A stretch of 23,926 bases of DNA from an uncultured Pelagibacteraceae bacterium (GTDB lineage Bacteria > Pseudomonadota > Alphaproteobacteria > Pelagibacterales > Pelagibacteraceae), in NCBI GenBank assembly GCA_902519635.1, contig CABYKW010000007.1:1-23926 (forward strand). Direction: 5' to 3'. Under the pieces are notes generated by a model. That model saw nothing but the letters and a program-made list of their open reading frames with translations, was not told the origin of the DNA and did no database searches. Numbering within the stretch: the stretch's first letter is position 1; every line of letters begins with the position of its first letter. Both the position numbers and the translations under genes were made by a program. Of the stretch, positions 16,663 through 23,846 are shown piece by piece.

Positions 16663-18383
16663 ATATATTTGAAGATTATATAAACCAGATTAATTCTTTA
16701 ATACTTAAAAAGCAGCAATTTCTTAAATTGGATAATTTGAATAATTTTAAAGGAGTCGTTGTAGAAAGCCCTCCACCTGATTTTAATTATGATTTGTCTT
16801 GTAATGCAGCTCTTGTATTAGCAAAAATTAATAAGACCAACTCAAAAGAGTTAGCTGATAAAATTAAAAGCCTAATTTTAAATGATTTAAACGATTTTGA
16901 AAAAGTAGAAATTGCAGGTCCGGGTTTTTTAAATTTAAAGTTAACAAACAACTCTTTGATTAAAAATATAAACAAAATTTTAGAAAATCCAAAAACTTAC
17001 GGCAAGAAACAATGTAATAATACTTATAACATAGAATTTGTATCAGCTAATCCAACAGGACCAATGCATGTGGGTCATTGTAGAGGGGCTGTTTATGGCG
17101 ATGTTTTAGCTAATTTGTTAAAATTTAATGGGAACAAAGTTACAAAAGAATACTATATCAATGATTATGGAAACCAAATTAAAAACTTTGCTAAGTCAGT
17201 TTTTTTGAGAATAAGAGAAATTAAATATAATGAAAAATTTATTTCTAAAAAAGATCTTTACCCAGGTGAATATATAATTGAAATAAGTAGAAAAATTATT
17301 AAATCAAATAAAAGTGAAAAGTTTGATAAATTTGATGAGTCCCTTGAATTAATTAAAAAAGAGTCATTAAGACATTCTATGGACTTAATTAAATTAGATT
17401 TAAAAAAATTAGGCATTGAACATGATAATTTTTTTTCGGAAACAGAGCTAATTTCAAATAAATTAGTAGATAAGGCTGTAAATCATTTAAAAAAAAATAA
17501 TTATGTTCAAGAAGGGTATTTAGAACCTCCAAAAGGAGAAAAAGATAAAACTTGGAAAAAAACCAAAAGATTAATTTTTAAATCTACTTTATTTGGTGAC
17601 GATACTGACAGAGCAATGCAAAAAAATGATGGCTCTTGGACATATTTTGCTAATGATGTTGGTTACCATATGGATAAGGTAAATAGAAATTATGAATATT
17701 TAATCAATGTTTTAGGAGCAGATCATACTGGATACACAAAAAGAATAACGGCTGCAGTAAAAGCTCTTTCTGAAAATAAAGTAAAACTAAATTGTAAGGT
17801 ATGCCAATTAGTTAAATTATATAAAAATGGAAAACCATTTAAAATGTCAAAAAGGGCTGGAGAATTTATTTCAGCACAAGATTTACTAAAAGAAGTAAAT
17901 AAAGACTCTATAAGATTTATGATGCTAAATAGAAGTAATGATGTTGAGCTTGATTTTGACTTTGATAAAGTTTTAGAAAAAAGTAAAGACAATCCAGTAT
18001 TTTATGTGCAATATTCTTTTGCAAGAATTAATTCTTTATTTAGAACACTAAATAAAGATCTTAAAGATAAAATCAATTTAGACAAAAAATCATTTTCATT
18101 AAATGAAAATGAAATAAAAATTTTAAGAAAAATATTCGAGTGGCCAAAAATTATAGAAACTGCATCTTTTAAATATGAGCCACATAAAATACCATATTAT
18201 CTTTATGAGCTTGCAACTTTATTTCATTCTTATTGGAGTAAAGGAAATGAAGATATTAATTTTAAATTTATTGAAGACGGAAAAATAAAAAAAACGGAAA
18301 CCCTCGCAATTATTGTACTTGTAGCTATAGTAATACAAAGAGGTATGAATATTTTAGGAGTTTCACTTCCTGATAAAATGTAA
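16659..18383 (+). CDS. argS: arginyl-tRNA synthetase
   Basis: Cytoplasmic class I synthetase charging tRNA-Arg. The 574-aa protein has an N-terminal ArgRS additional domain with VVESPPPDFNYDLSCNAA and GPGFLNLKL. The HIGH motif HVGH (137-140) lies in SANPTGPMHVGHCRGAVYGD, followed by EYYINDYGNQI. KMSKR is at 395-399. The C-terminal helical anticodon-binding domain runs from about 455 and ends in GVSLPDKM, the usual terminus. The length is typical. The gene is translationally coupled to dgt by an ATGA overlap, and its stop shares one base with the next ATG. tRNA-Arg(UCU), its substrate, is encoded elsewhere in this window at 1734. Confidence 0.97.
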   Translation: MNIFEDYINQINSLILKKQQFLKLDNLNNFKGVVVESPPPDFNYDLSCNAALVLAKINKTNSKELADKIKSLILNDLNDFEKVEIAGPGFLNLKLTNNSLIKNINKILENPKTYGKKQCNNTYNIEFVSANPTGPMHVGHCRGAVYGDVLANLLKFNGNKVTKEYYINDYGNQIKNFAKSVFLRIREIKYNEKFISKKDLYPGEYIIEISRKIIKSNKSEKFDKFDESLELIKKESLRHSMDLIKLDLKKLGIEHDNFFSETELISNKLVDKAVNHLKKNNYVQEGYLEPPKGEKDKTWKKTKRLIFKSTLFGDDTDRAMQKNDGSWTYFANDVGYHMDKVNRNYEYLINVLGADHTGYTKRITAAVKALSENKVKLNCKVCQLVKLYKNGKPFKMSKRAGEFISAQDLLKEVNKDSIRFMMLNRSNDVELDFDFDKVLEKSKDNPVFYVQYSFARINSLFRTLNKDLKDKINLDKKSFSLNENEIKILRKIFEWPKIIETASFKYEPHKIPYYLYELATLFHSYWSKGNEDINFKFIEDGKIKKTETLAIIVLVAIVIQRGMNILGVSLPDKM

Positions 18384-18646
18384 TGCTTAAAATTGTTAAT
18401 CTATTACTTGTAATTATTATTTCTTTATTTTTTTTTAATGTTTTTAGTTATTATTCTTCTAATAAAAATATTAAAGATATAAATTTAAAAAGATTAAATA
18501 TTGAAGAAATTTTAAAAGACAAGACTTCAAATTTAATAGTTTTAGATAATGATACTAACAATGTAATTGAATTTAATTCTTCGTTTTCTGAAGAAATTAA
18601 AACCAATGGACAAAGAAACTTTTGGAATTTATTGAAGAGTAAATGA
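18383..18646 (+). CDS. small single-pass membrane protein in the SPOR-protein position
   Basis: An 87-aa protein of unknown function. Residues about 4-24 are one strongly hydrophobic segment (IVNLLLVIIISLFFFNVFSYY), so it is a membrane-anchored protein. The tail is short, polar and Lys/Asn/Glu-rich, ending in QRNFWNLLKSK. In other alphaproteobacteria the gene between argS and nagZ encodes a membrane-anchored protein with a C-terminal SPOR domain that binds peptidoglycan. This one keeps the position and the single anchor but has no room for the roughly 70-residue SPOR domain. It is tightly embedded: its ATG shares a base with the argS stop and its stop overlaps nagZ by 4 nt, so it is probably translated. 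A reduced remnant is my reading; unrelated origin is possible. Confidence 0.7.
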   Translation: MLKIVNLLLVIIISLFFFNVFSYYSSNKNIKDINLKRLNIEEILKDKTSNLIVLDNDTNNVIEFNSSFSEEIKTNGQRNFWNLLKSK

Positions 18647-19587
18647 GAAAAAAAGCAATTATAATTAGTATAAAAGGACATTATCTATCTATAAAAGAGC
18701 AAGTATTGATAACAAATGAAAAACCTTGGGGTTTAATTCTTTTTAAAAGAAATATTAAATCTTTAACTCAAGTAAAAAATTTAATCAAAAAAATCAGAAA
18801 ATGTAGTAAAGATCCTAAATTGCCAATACTTATTGACGAAGAAGGGAAAACGGTATCGCGATTAGGTAAAATTATTAATCATAATTTTTCACAAAAATTA
18901 TTTGGTGATATTTATCAATATAATCCTAAGACTGCTTTAATTATATATAAAAATTATATTGATCAACTAACTAATCTTTTAAGAAAAATTGGTATAAATA
19001 TAAACACAGTGCCTGTTTTAGATGTGATAAGGAAAACAACAAATAAAGTAATTGGAAAAAGAAGTTTTTCAAATAATCCTATTATAGTTAAAAAATTAGG
19101 CGAAGTATGTGTTAATCAATATAAAAAAAATAAAATAGGAACAGTAATTAAACATATCCCAGGCCATGGTTGTTCTATGTTGGATAGCCACCTAAAGACA
19201 CCAAAGGTAAAAATTAATTATAGAAATCTGAGCAAAATTGATTTTTTTCCTTTTAAATCAAATTCATCTCAATTCGCTATGACTGCTCATATTTTGTATT
19301 CGGCGATTGATAAGAAAAATGTTGCAACTTTTTCAAAAAAAATTATCTCTCAAATAATAAGAAAAAAGATTGGATTTAAAGGAATTTTAATTTCAGATGA
19401 TATTTCTATGAAAGCTTTAAAATATAATTTAGTACAAAATGCAAAAAAATCACTTATCGCAGGTTGTAATATAGTTTTATATTGTGCTGGGAATTATAAA
19501 GATGCTTATAAACTGATAAAAGAAGTTCCGTTTATAGACAAATTTACAAGTAAAAAAACATCAGAATTTTATAAATTTTTAAGATAA
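18643..19587 (+). CDS. nagZ: beta-N-acetylhexosaminidase, GH3 family
   Basis: Cytoplasmic glycosidase that removes N-acetylglucosamine from anhydromuropeptides in cell-wall recycling. The 314-aa protein has the NagZ-type residues: D65 in ILIDEEGK, R140 in GKRSFS, K170/H171 in KHIPGHG, the DSH catalytic loop (D181, S182, H183), and the nucleophile D252 in ISDDISMKAL. The length is slightly below the usual 330-340. An oddity is that the usual DQEGGRVxRL stretch reads DEEGKTVSRL, so its GG-R portion is replaced. The core catalytic residues are nevertheless intact and I expect activity. Its place before scpA-scpB is conserved in alphaproteobacteria. Confidence 0.9.
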   Translation: MRKKAIIISIKGHYLSIKEQVLITNEKPWGLILFKRNIKSLTQVKNLIKKIRKCSKDPKLPILIDEEGKTVSRLGKIINHNFSQKLFGDIYQYNPKTALIIYKNYIDQLTNLLRKIGININTVPVLDVIRKTTNKVIGKRSFSNNPIIVKKLGEVCVNQYKKNKIGTVIKHIPGHGCSMLDSHLKTPKVKINYRNLSKIDFFPFKSNSSQFAMTAHILYSAIDKKNVATFSKKIISQIIRKKIGFKGILISDDISMKALKYNLVQNAKKSLIAGCNIVLYCAGNYKDAYKLIKEVPFIDKFTSKKTSEFYKFLR

Positions 19588-19596
19588 AATTGCAAA

Positions 19597-20337
19597 ATGG
19601 AATCAAACAATTTAAATCAGATACCTGTCAATATTCCAAACTATAGTGGACCTTTAGAGGTTTTACTTGATTTAGCTAAAACTCAAAAGGTTGATTTAGC
19701 TGAGATTTCAATAACTGAATTAGCAGATCAATTTTTAGATTTTATTAAAAAAAATGAAAATTTAAATTTAGAAACGGCATCAGAACATCTATTGATGGCT
19801 ACCTGGTTGGCTTATTTAAAATCTAAATTGTTATTACCAGAAGATGAAAGTGATGATTTTAAAGCTTTGGAAGTAGCTGAAAAACTAAAATTACAATTAA
19901 AAAAACTAGAATTAATTAGAATTCTTTCTGACCAAATGTTAAAAAAAAAAAGATTAGGCGTTCATATTTTTACGAGGGGAATGAAGGGTGGTATCAGATC
20001 GATTAACACTCCAATTTATGATGTTTCTCTATATGAATTATTAAAAACTTATTCAAATCTTCAAATGCAAAAGTCATTCCAAACAATAAATATTCCTAAA
20101 TTACCTGTTCTTACAACCGAAGAAGCAATTAAACAAATAAAGGAAAATTTTAGTCAGTTAACTGACTGGAAAGATATTAATGAGTTAATACCACATTATT
20201 ATTTTAATAAAAAAATGAAAAACACCGGTATAACGGGAATATTTGCTGCAAGTTTAGAATTAACAAAAGAAGGTTTAATTAAGATTTTACAAAAAAAAAT
20301 GTTTGAAAAAATATTGATAAAAAAAGTTTCTAATTAA
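19597..20337 (+). CDS. scpA: segregation and condensation protein A (kleisin)
   Basis: Kleisin subunit that bridges the SMC heads of the bacterial condensin and, with ScpB, drives chromosome compaction. The 246-aa protein has the ScpA N-terminal pattern YSGPLEVLLDLAKTQKVDL (residues 12-30), then AEISITELADQFLDF and TASEHLLMATWLAYLKSKLLLP, a family signature. The C-terminal part forms a winged helix (TGIFAASLELTKEGLIKI). The length is normal. It starts 9 nt after nagZ; its stop shares one base with the scpB ATG, so the two partners are coupled. An 11-A run lies at 19941-19951 inside the gene. Confidence 0.93.
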   Translation: MESNNLNQIPVNIPNYSGPLEVLLDLAKTQKVDLAEISITELADQFLDFIKKNENLNLETASEHLLMATWLAYLKSKLLLPEDESDDFKALEVAEKLKLQLKKLELIRILSDQMLKKKRLGVHIFTRGMKGGIRSINTPIYDVSLYELLKTYSNLQMQKSFQTINIPKLPVLTTEEAIKQIKENFSQLTDWKDINELIPHYYFNKKMKNTGITGIFAASLELTKEGLIKILQKKMFEKILIKKVSN

Positions 20338-21035
20338 TGAAAAATAAAAATAAAAATAAAAATAAAAATAATATAATTACTTTTCCATCAAATGTTTCAA
20401 AAATTGAGCGTCAAGTTGAAGCCATTCTCTTTTCCGCTTCCGAACCTTTGGATATAGAAACTATTGAAGAAAGAGTAAAATCAAGTTCAGATATTACAAA
20501 GATATTAGAAAAAATTCAGGATACTTACAAAAAAAGAGGTATAAACTTAGTTTGTATAAGAGGCAGATGGTCCTTTAGAACTGCTGAAGATTTGTCCAAA
20601 TTAATGTCTCTTCAAAAATCGACACAAAGAAAATTATCTAAAGCTACAATTGAAACCTTATCTATTATTGTTTATCATCAACCAGTTACTAGGTCTGAAA
20701 TAGAAGAAATTCGAGGAGTGTCATTCGCATCTAATACTTTAGAAATATTACTAGAACTTGATTGGGTAAGACCTGCCGGCAGAAAAGACTTACCTGGCAA
20801 ACCAATTCAATATGCGACTACTGAAAATTTTTTAAATCATTTTAATATTCAAAAATTATCTGATTTACCAACTGTTGATGAATTGGGTTCTGCTGGTTTA
20901 ATTGACACTTCAAACATTGACAAATCTATCTTTGGAACAGGAAAGTTTTTTAAAGAGCAGTCAATAAATGAAAAACAGAATATTTATGAAGATATTGAAG
21001 AAGCAATTAAGAAATCTCCTGAAACAGATAAATAA
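20337..21035 (+). CDS. scpB: segregation and condensation protein B
   Basis: Winged-helix partner of ScpA in the SMC-ScpAB condensin. The 232-aa protein carries the ScpB landmarks VEAILFSASEPLDIETIEER, RGRWSFRTAEDL, KLSKATIETLSIIVYHQPVT, RSEIEEIRGV and AGRKDLPGKPIQYATT, then a LSDLPTVDEL tail. The N-terminus is unusual: [12 protein letters not shown], a Lys-Asn run encoded by five AAAAAT units directly after the ATG. This low-complexity leader is not part of the ScpB fold. A later start is conceivable, but the ATG at 20337 overlaps the scpA stop (TAATG) and so is preferred. Confidence 0.93.
   Translation: MKNKNKNKNKNNIITFPSNVSKIERQVEAILFSASEPLDIETIEERVKSSSDITKILEKIQDTYKKRGINLVCIRGRWSFRTAEDLSKLMSLQKSTQRKLSKATIETLSIIVYHQPVTRSEIEEIRGVSFASNTLEILLELDWVRPAGRKDLPGKPIQYATTENFLNHFNIQKLSDLPTVDELGSAGLIDTSNIDKSIFGTGKFFKEQSINEKQNIYEDIEEAIKKSPETDK
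20340..20369 (+). repeat. (AAAAAT)5 hexanucleotide tandem repeat at the scpB N-terminus
   Basis: Five perfect AAAAAT copies follow the scpB ATG directly and encode five Lys-Asn pairs. The unit is identical to that in valS at 10141. Length changes would stay in frame and alter only a basic leader of ScpB. Confidence 0.9.
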
Positions 21036-21077
21036 AGATATTAATTTAATTAAATTTATTGTATATAATCATTAATT

Positions 21078-21272
21078 ATGGGAATTAGTTTTTGGCAAAT
21101 AGCTATAGTAGTTGTGATCGTAGTTTTGCTTTTTGGAAGAGGCAAGATTTCGAGCTTAATGGGTGATGTTGCTAAGGGCATTAAAAGTTTTAAGAAGGGT
21201 ATGTCTGATGACTCTTCTTCAAATAATGATGAGAAGAACAATTCAGACGATTCAGACTCCAAAAATAAATAA
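21078..21272 (+). CDS. tatA: Sec-independent protein translocase subunit TatA
   Basis: Small membrane protein that forms the Tat translocation assembly for folded proteins. The 64-aa product has an N-terminal membrane helix ([14 protein letters not shown], about 6-19) followed by the FGRGK hinge (19-23), an amphipathic helix ([19 protein letters not shown]) and a short acidic/Ser tail. This is the standard TatA build. It opens the tatABC group after a 42-nt gap from scpB, the longest gap in this part of the run, so a promoter could lie here. The ATG at 21078 gives the proper short periplasmic N-terminus. Confidence 0.93.
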   Translation: MGISFWQIAIVVVIVVLLFGRGKISSLMGDVAKGIKSFKKGMSDDSSSNNDEKNNSDDSDSKNK

Positions 21273-21277
21273 TCAAA

Positions 21278-21511
21278 ATGCCTCAAATTGGTTGGTTAGA
21301 GATTTTAGCTGTAGTTGTCATTGCTATTTTAGTTTTAGGTCCCAAAGAATTTCCTATAGCACTAAAAAAGATAGGCTCTTATATAGGAAAATTGAAAAAT
21401 ACTTTCAGCAGTTTTCAAAGAGAAATATCCTCTGCAACTAGTGAAATAGACTTAGAAAAAGATATTAATCAAGAAAAAGATTTAAAAAAAAAAGATAAGT
21501 TAGATGACTAA
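21278..21511 (+). CDS. tatB: Sec-independent protein translocase subunit TatB
   Basis: Receptor-complex subunit that works with TatC in recognising twin-arginine signal peptides. It is 77 aa: MPQIGWLEILAVVVIAILVL is the membrane helix, followed by GPKEFP (the Gly-Pro hinge that distinguishes TatB from TatA), then an amphipathic helix (LKKIGSYIGKLKNTFSSF) and a Lys/Asp-rich tail. It is short for TatB, which often exceeds 100 aa, though short TatBs are seen in reduced genomes. It follows tatA by 5 nt, contains a 10-A run at 21484-21493 and overlaps tatC by 8 nt. Confidence 0.9.
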   Translation: MPQIGWLEILAVVVIAILVLGPKEFPIALKKIGSYIGKLKNTFSSFQREISSATSEIDLEKDINQEKDLKKKDKLDD

Positions 21512-22265
21512 TCCCAATTCTTTTACTAGTCATTTTATAGAACTTAGATCAAGACTTTTAACATCAATAATATTTATTTTGGTTATTTTTGTTATTTCAT
21601 ATATTTTTGCTGAACAGATTTATAATTTTTTAGTAGAACCGTATGCTAATGCAGTTGAAAATAGTGAAACGCCTAGAAGACTTATTTTTACTGCTTTACA
21701 TGAAACCTTTATTACTTATTTAAAAGTTGCTTTTTTCGCTGCATTTTTCTTAGGAAGCCCAGTTTTATTAATTCAAATTTATAAATTTATTGCACCTGGA
21801 TTATATAAAAATGAAAAAAAAGCTCTTTTACCATATTTAATATTTACTCCAATTCTTTTTTTATTTGGAGGATTATTAGTTTATTATCTTATAATGCCAT
21901 TAGCTATAAAGTTTTTCTTGTCTTTTGAGTCCATAGGATCAAATACAAGTTTACCAATTCAATTAGAAGCCAAAGTAAACGAATATTTATCTTTGATTAT
22001 GAGATTAATTTTTGCATTTGGAATAAGTTTTCAACTTCCAATACTTTTAAATTTATTAGCTAAAATAGGAGTAGTTAATTCTAACTATCTCAAAAAAACA
22101 AGAAGATATGTAGTGGTTATTATTTTTACTATTGCCGCTATATTAACACCTCCAGACCCTATTACACAAATTGGTCTAGCTATACCTTTATTATTACTTT
22201 ATGAATTGTCTATATTAACAGTGAAGTTTACTGAAAAAAAAGATAAAGAAGAAGAAGATGCATAA
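21504..22265 (+). CDS. tatC: Sec-independent protein translocase subunit TatC
   Basis: Polytopic inner-membrane receptor of the Tat pathway. The 253-aa protein begins with the family motif SHFIELRSRLLTS (residues about 9-21) and has six hydrophobic segments. The conserved loop ALHETFITYLKVAFFAAFF contains the essential glutamate. IYKFIAPGLYKNEKK and the late AAILTPPDPITQ stretch are typical TatC signatures. The length is normal. The ATG overlaps the end of tatB by 8 nt, and the gene overlaps serS by 8 nt, so tatB-tatC-serS are translationally linked. Confidence 0.95.
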   Translation: MTNPNSFTSHFIELRSRLLTSIIFILVIFVISYIFAEQIYNFLVEPYANAVENSETPRRLIFTALHETFITYLKVAFFAAFFLGSPVLLIQIYKFIAPGLYKNEKKALLPYLIFTPILFLFGGLLVYYLIMPLAIKFFLSFESIGSNTSLPIQLEAKVNEYLSLIMRLIFAFGISFQLPILLNLLAKIGVVNSNYLKKTRRYVVVIIFTIAAILTPPDPITQIGLAIPLLLLYELSILTVKFTEKKDKEEEDA

Positions 22266-23505
22266 TCTTAAAGATTTAAGAAAGAATTTAAAGATATTTA
22301 AAAAGAAATTTAAGGATAGAAATTTAGATTTTGATACTGAAGAATTTAACAATGTAGATAAAATTAACAGGGATTTAATTAATAAAAAAGAATTATTAGA
22401 ACAAGAAAAAAAAAAATTATCTAAGTCAAAAGAAAAGTCTAATTTTGAAAAATCAAAGAAAATTTCAGACCAAATAAATAAAATTTTATTAGAACAAAAA
22501 AAATCTCAAAAAAAAATAGATCAAATTGTTTCTAATCTTCCTAATATTGCAATTGAGGATGTTCCTATTGGCAAAGATGAAAAAGCAAATAAGTTAATTA
22601 AGAAAGTTGGAAAAGCTAAAAGTTTTAATTTTAAAATAAAATCTCATATAGATATTGGTTTGAAAAACAAGAATATCGATTTTGATACATCTATCAAATT
22701 GTCTGGATCAAGATTTGTTGTTCTCAGAGATAAATTGGCTCTACTTGAGAGAGCATTAATTAACTTTATGTTAGATACCCAGGTAAATGAGTTTCAATAC
22801 ACTGAAATATCACCACCTTTAATTGTTAATCAAGAAGTAATGTTTGGTACAGGTCAACTACCTAAGTTCGAAGAAGATCAATTTGAGATAAAATTTGATA
22901 ACTCTGAAGATAGAAAGTTTTTAATACCAACAGCTGAAGTTGTTCTTACTAATTTGGTTAGAAAATCAATTTTACAGGCTGATGAACTTCCTCAACGATT
23001 TGTTGCAGCTACTCCATGTTTTAGAAAAGAAGCAGGCAGTTACGGTAAAGATACTAAAGGAATGATGAGACAACATCAATTTTACAAAGTTGAACTAGTA
23101 AGCATAGTTGAACCAAAAAATTGTATCTCAGAATTAGAAAGAATGCTTAATTGTGCAGAAGAAATTTTAAAAAAATTAGAAATTCCTTACCAAGTAGTTC
23201 TATTATCAACTGGAGATATGGGATTTAGTGCCGAAAAAACTTTTGATATTGAAGTTTGGATTCCCTCAGAAAATAAATATAGAGAAATTTCAAGTTGCTC
23301 ATCGTGTGGAACATTTCAAGCTAGAAGGATGGGAGCAAAATATAAGTCAACAAACAGTAATGATTATGTTGGAACTTTAAATGGTTCAGGTTTAGCAGTA
23401 GGAAGACTTATTATTGCCTTATTAGAAAATAATCAAAATGAAGATGGGTCAATTACCATTCCAACTATACTAAAAAAATATATGAATAATTTAGATAAAA
23501 TTTGA
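22258..23505 (+). CDS. serS: seryl-tRNA synthetase
   Basis: Cytoplasmic class II synthetase that charges tRNA-Ser (and tRNA-Sec where present). The 415-aa protein starts with a long antiparallel coiled-coil arm (residues about 20-100, Lys/Glu-rich) that grips the tRNA. The catalytic core has the class II motifs: motif 2 CFRKEAGSYGKDTKGMMRQHQF, TGDMGFSAEKTFDIEVWIP, and motif 3 LNGSGLAVGRLIIALLEN. YREISSCSSCGTFQARRMG is the SerRS substrate segment. The length is typical. An 11-A run (22406-22416) encodes part of the arm. It overlaps tatC by 8 nt. A 47-nt gap separates it from yajC. Confidence 0.97.
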   Translation: MHNLKDLRKNLKIFKKKFKDRNLDFDTEEFNNVDKINRDLINKKELLEQEKKKLSKSKEKSNFEKSKKISDQINKILLEQKKSQKKIDQIVSNLPNIAIEDVPIGKDEKANKLIKKVGKAKSFNFKIKSHIDIGLKNKNIDFDTSIKLSGSRFVVLRDKLALLERALINFMLDTQVNEFQYTEISPPLIVNQEVMFGTGQLPKFEEDQFEIKFDNSEDRKFLIPTAEVVLTNLVRKSILQADELPQRFVAATPCFRKEAGSYGKDTKGMMRQHQFYKVELVSIVEPKNCISELERMLNCAEEILKKLEIPYQVVLLSTGDMGFSAEKTFDIEVWIPSENKYREISSCSSCGTFQARRMGAKYKSTNSNDYVGTLNGSGLAVGRLIIALLENNQNEDGSITIPTILKKYMNNLDKI

Positions 23506-23552
23506 TTATTATTCTCTTGTTTAACTAACTCTTTTATTATAATTATCCTTTA

Positions 23553-23837
23553 ATGAGCGGCCAAGGAATAGCACAATTCATACCTCTGATTTTAATATTT
23601 GTAATTTTTTACTTTTTTTTAATCAGACCACAACAAAAAAGAGTTAAAGACCATAAAGCTATGGTTGCGTCTTTAAAAAGAGGGGATGAGATAATAACAT
23701 CGGGTGGGATTATAGGTACTATAGATAGAATTATGGAAGATGATCGTATCGAGGTGATCATTGGAGAAAATACAAAAGTTCAAATTATAAGATCAACGAT
23801 AACAAGTTTACTTAAAAAAGAAGAAGTTAAAAAATAG
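23553..23837 (+). CDS. yajC: preprotein translocase accessory subunit YajC
   Basis: Single-pass membrane protein that associates with SecDF at the Sec translocase. The 94-aa product has the expected build: a short N-terminus, one membrane helix (about 9-25), the conserved FLIRPQQKRVKDH segment right after it, and a small soluble domain with LKRGDEIITSGGIIGTI. The length is normal. It is followed after 9 nt by the start of secD, so yajC-secD are one unit, as in most proteobacteria. Confidence 0.94.
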   Translation: MSGQGIAQFIPLILIFVIFYFFLIRPQQKRVKDHKAMVASLKRGDEIITSGGIIGTIDRIMEDDRIEVIIGENTKVQIIRSTITSLLKKEEVKK

Positions 23838-23846
23838 TTCTTTTTC

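Noticed and set aside
10141..20369. AAAAAT repeats considered as a CRISPR or integration site
   Set aside because: The units are 6 bp with no spacers, lie inside conserved coding frames, and no cas, integrase or transposase gene is present.
21163..21441. 92-aa plus-strand ORF across tatA and tatB
   Set aside because: It is in a different frame from both tat genes, which have intact membrane helices and hinge motifs.
21484..21503. Possible TatB-TatC fusion by slippage on the A10 run
   Set aside because: A one-base loss would put the frame in phase with tatC, but a TAG at 21501-21503 stops it just before the tatC ATG; a one-base gain meets TGA at 21505-21507.
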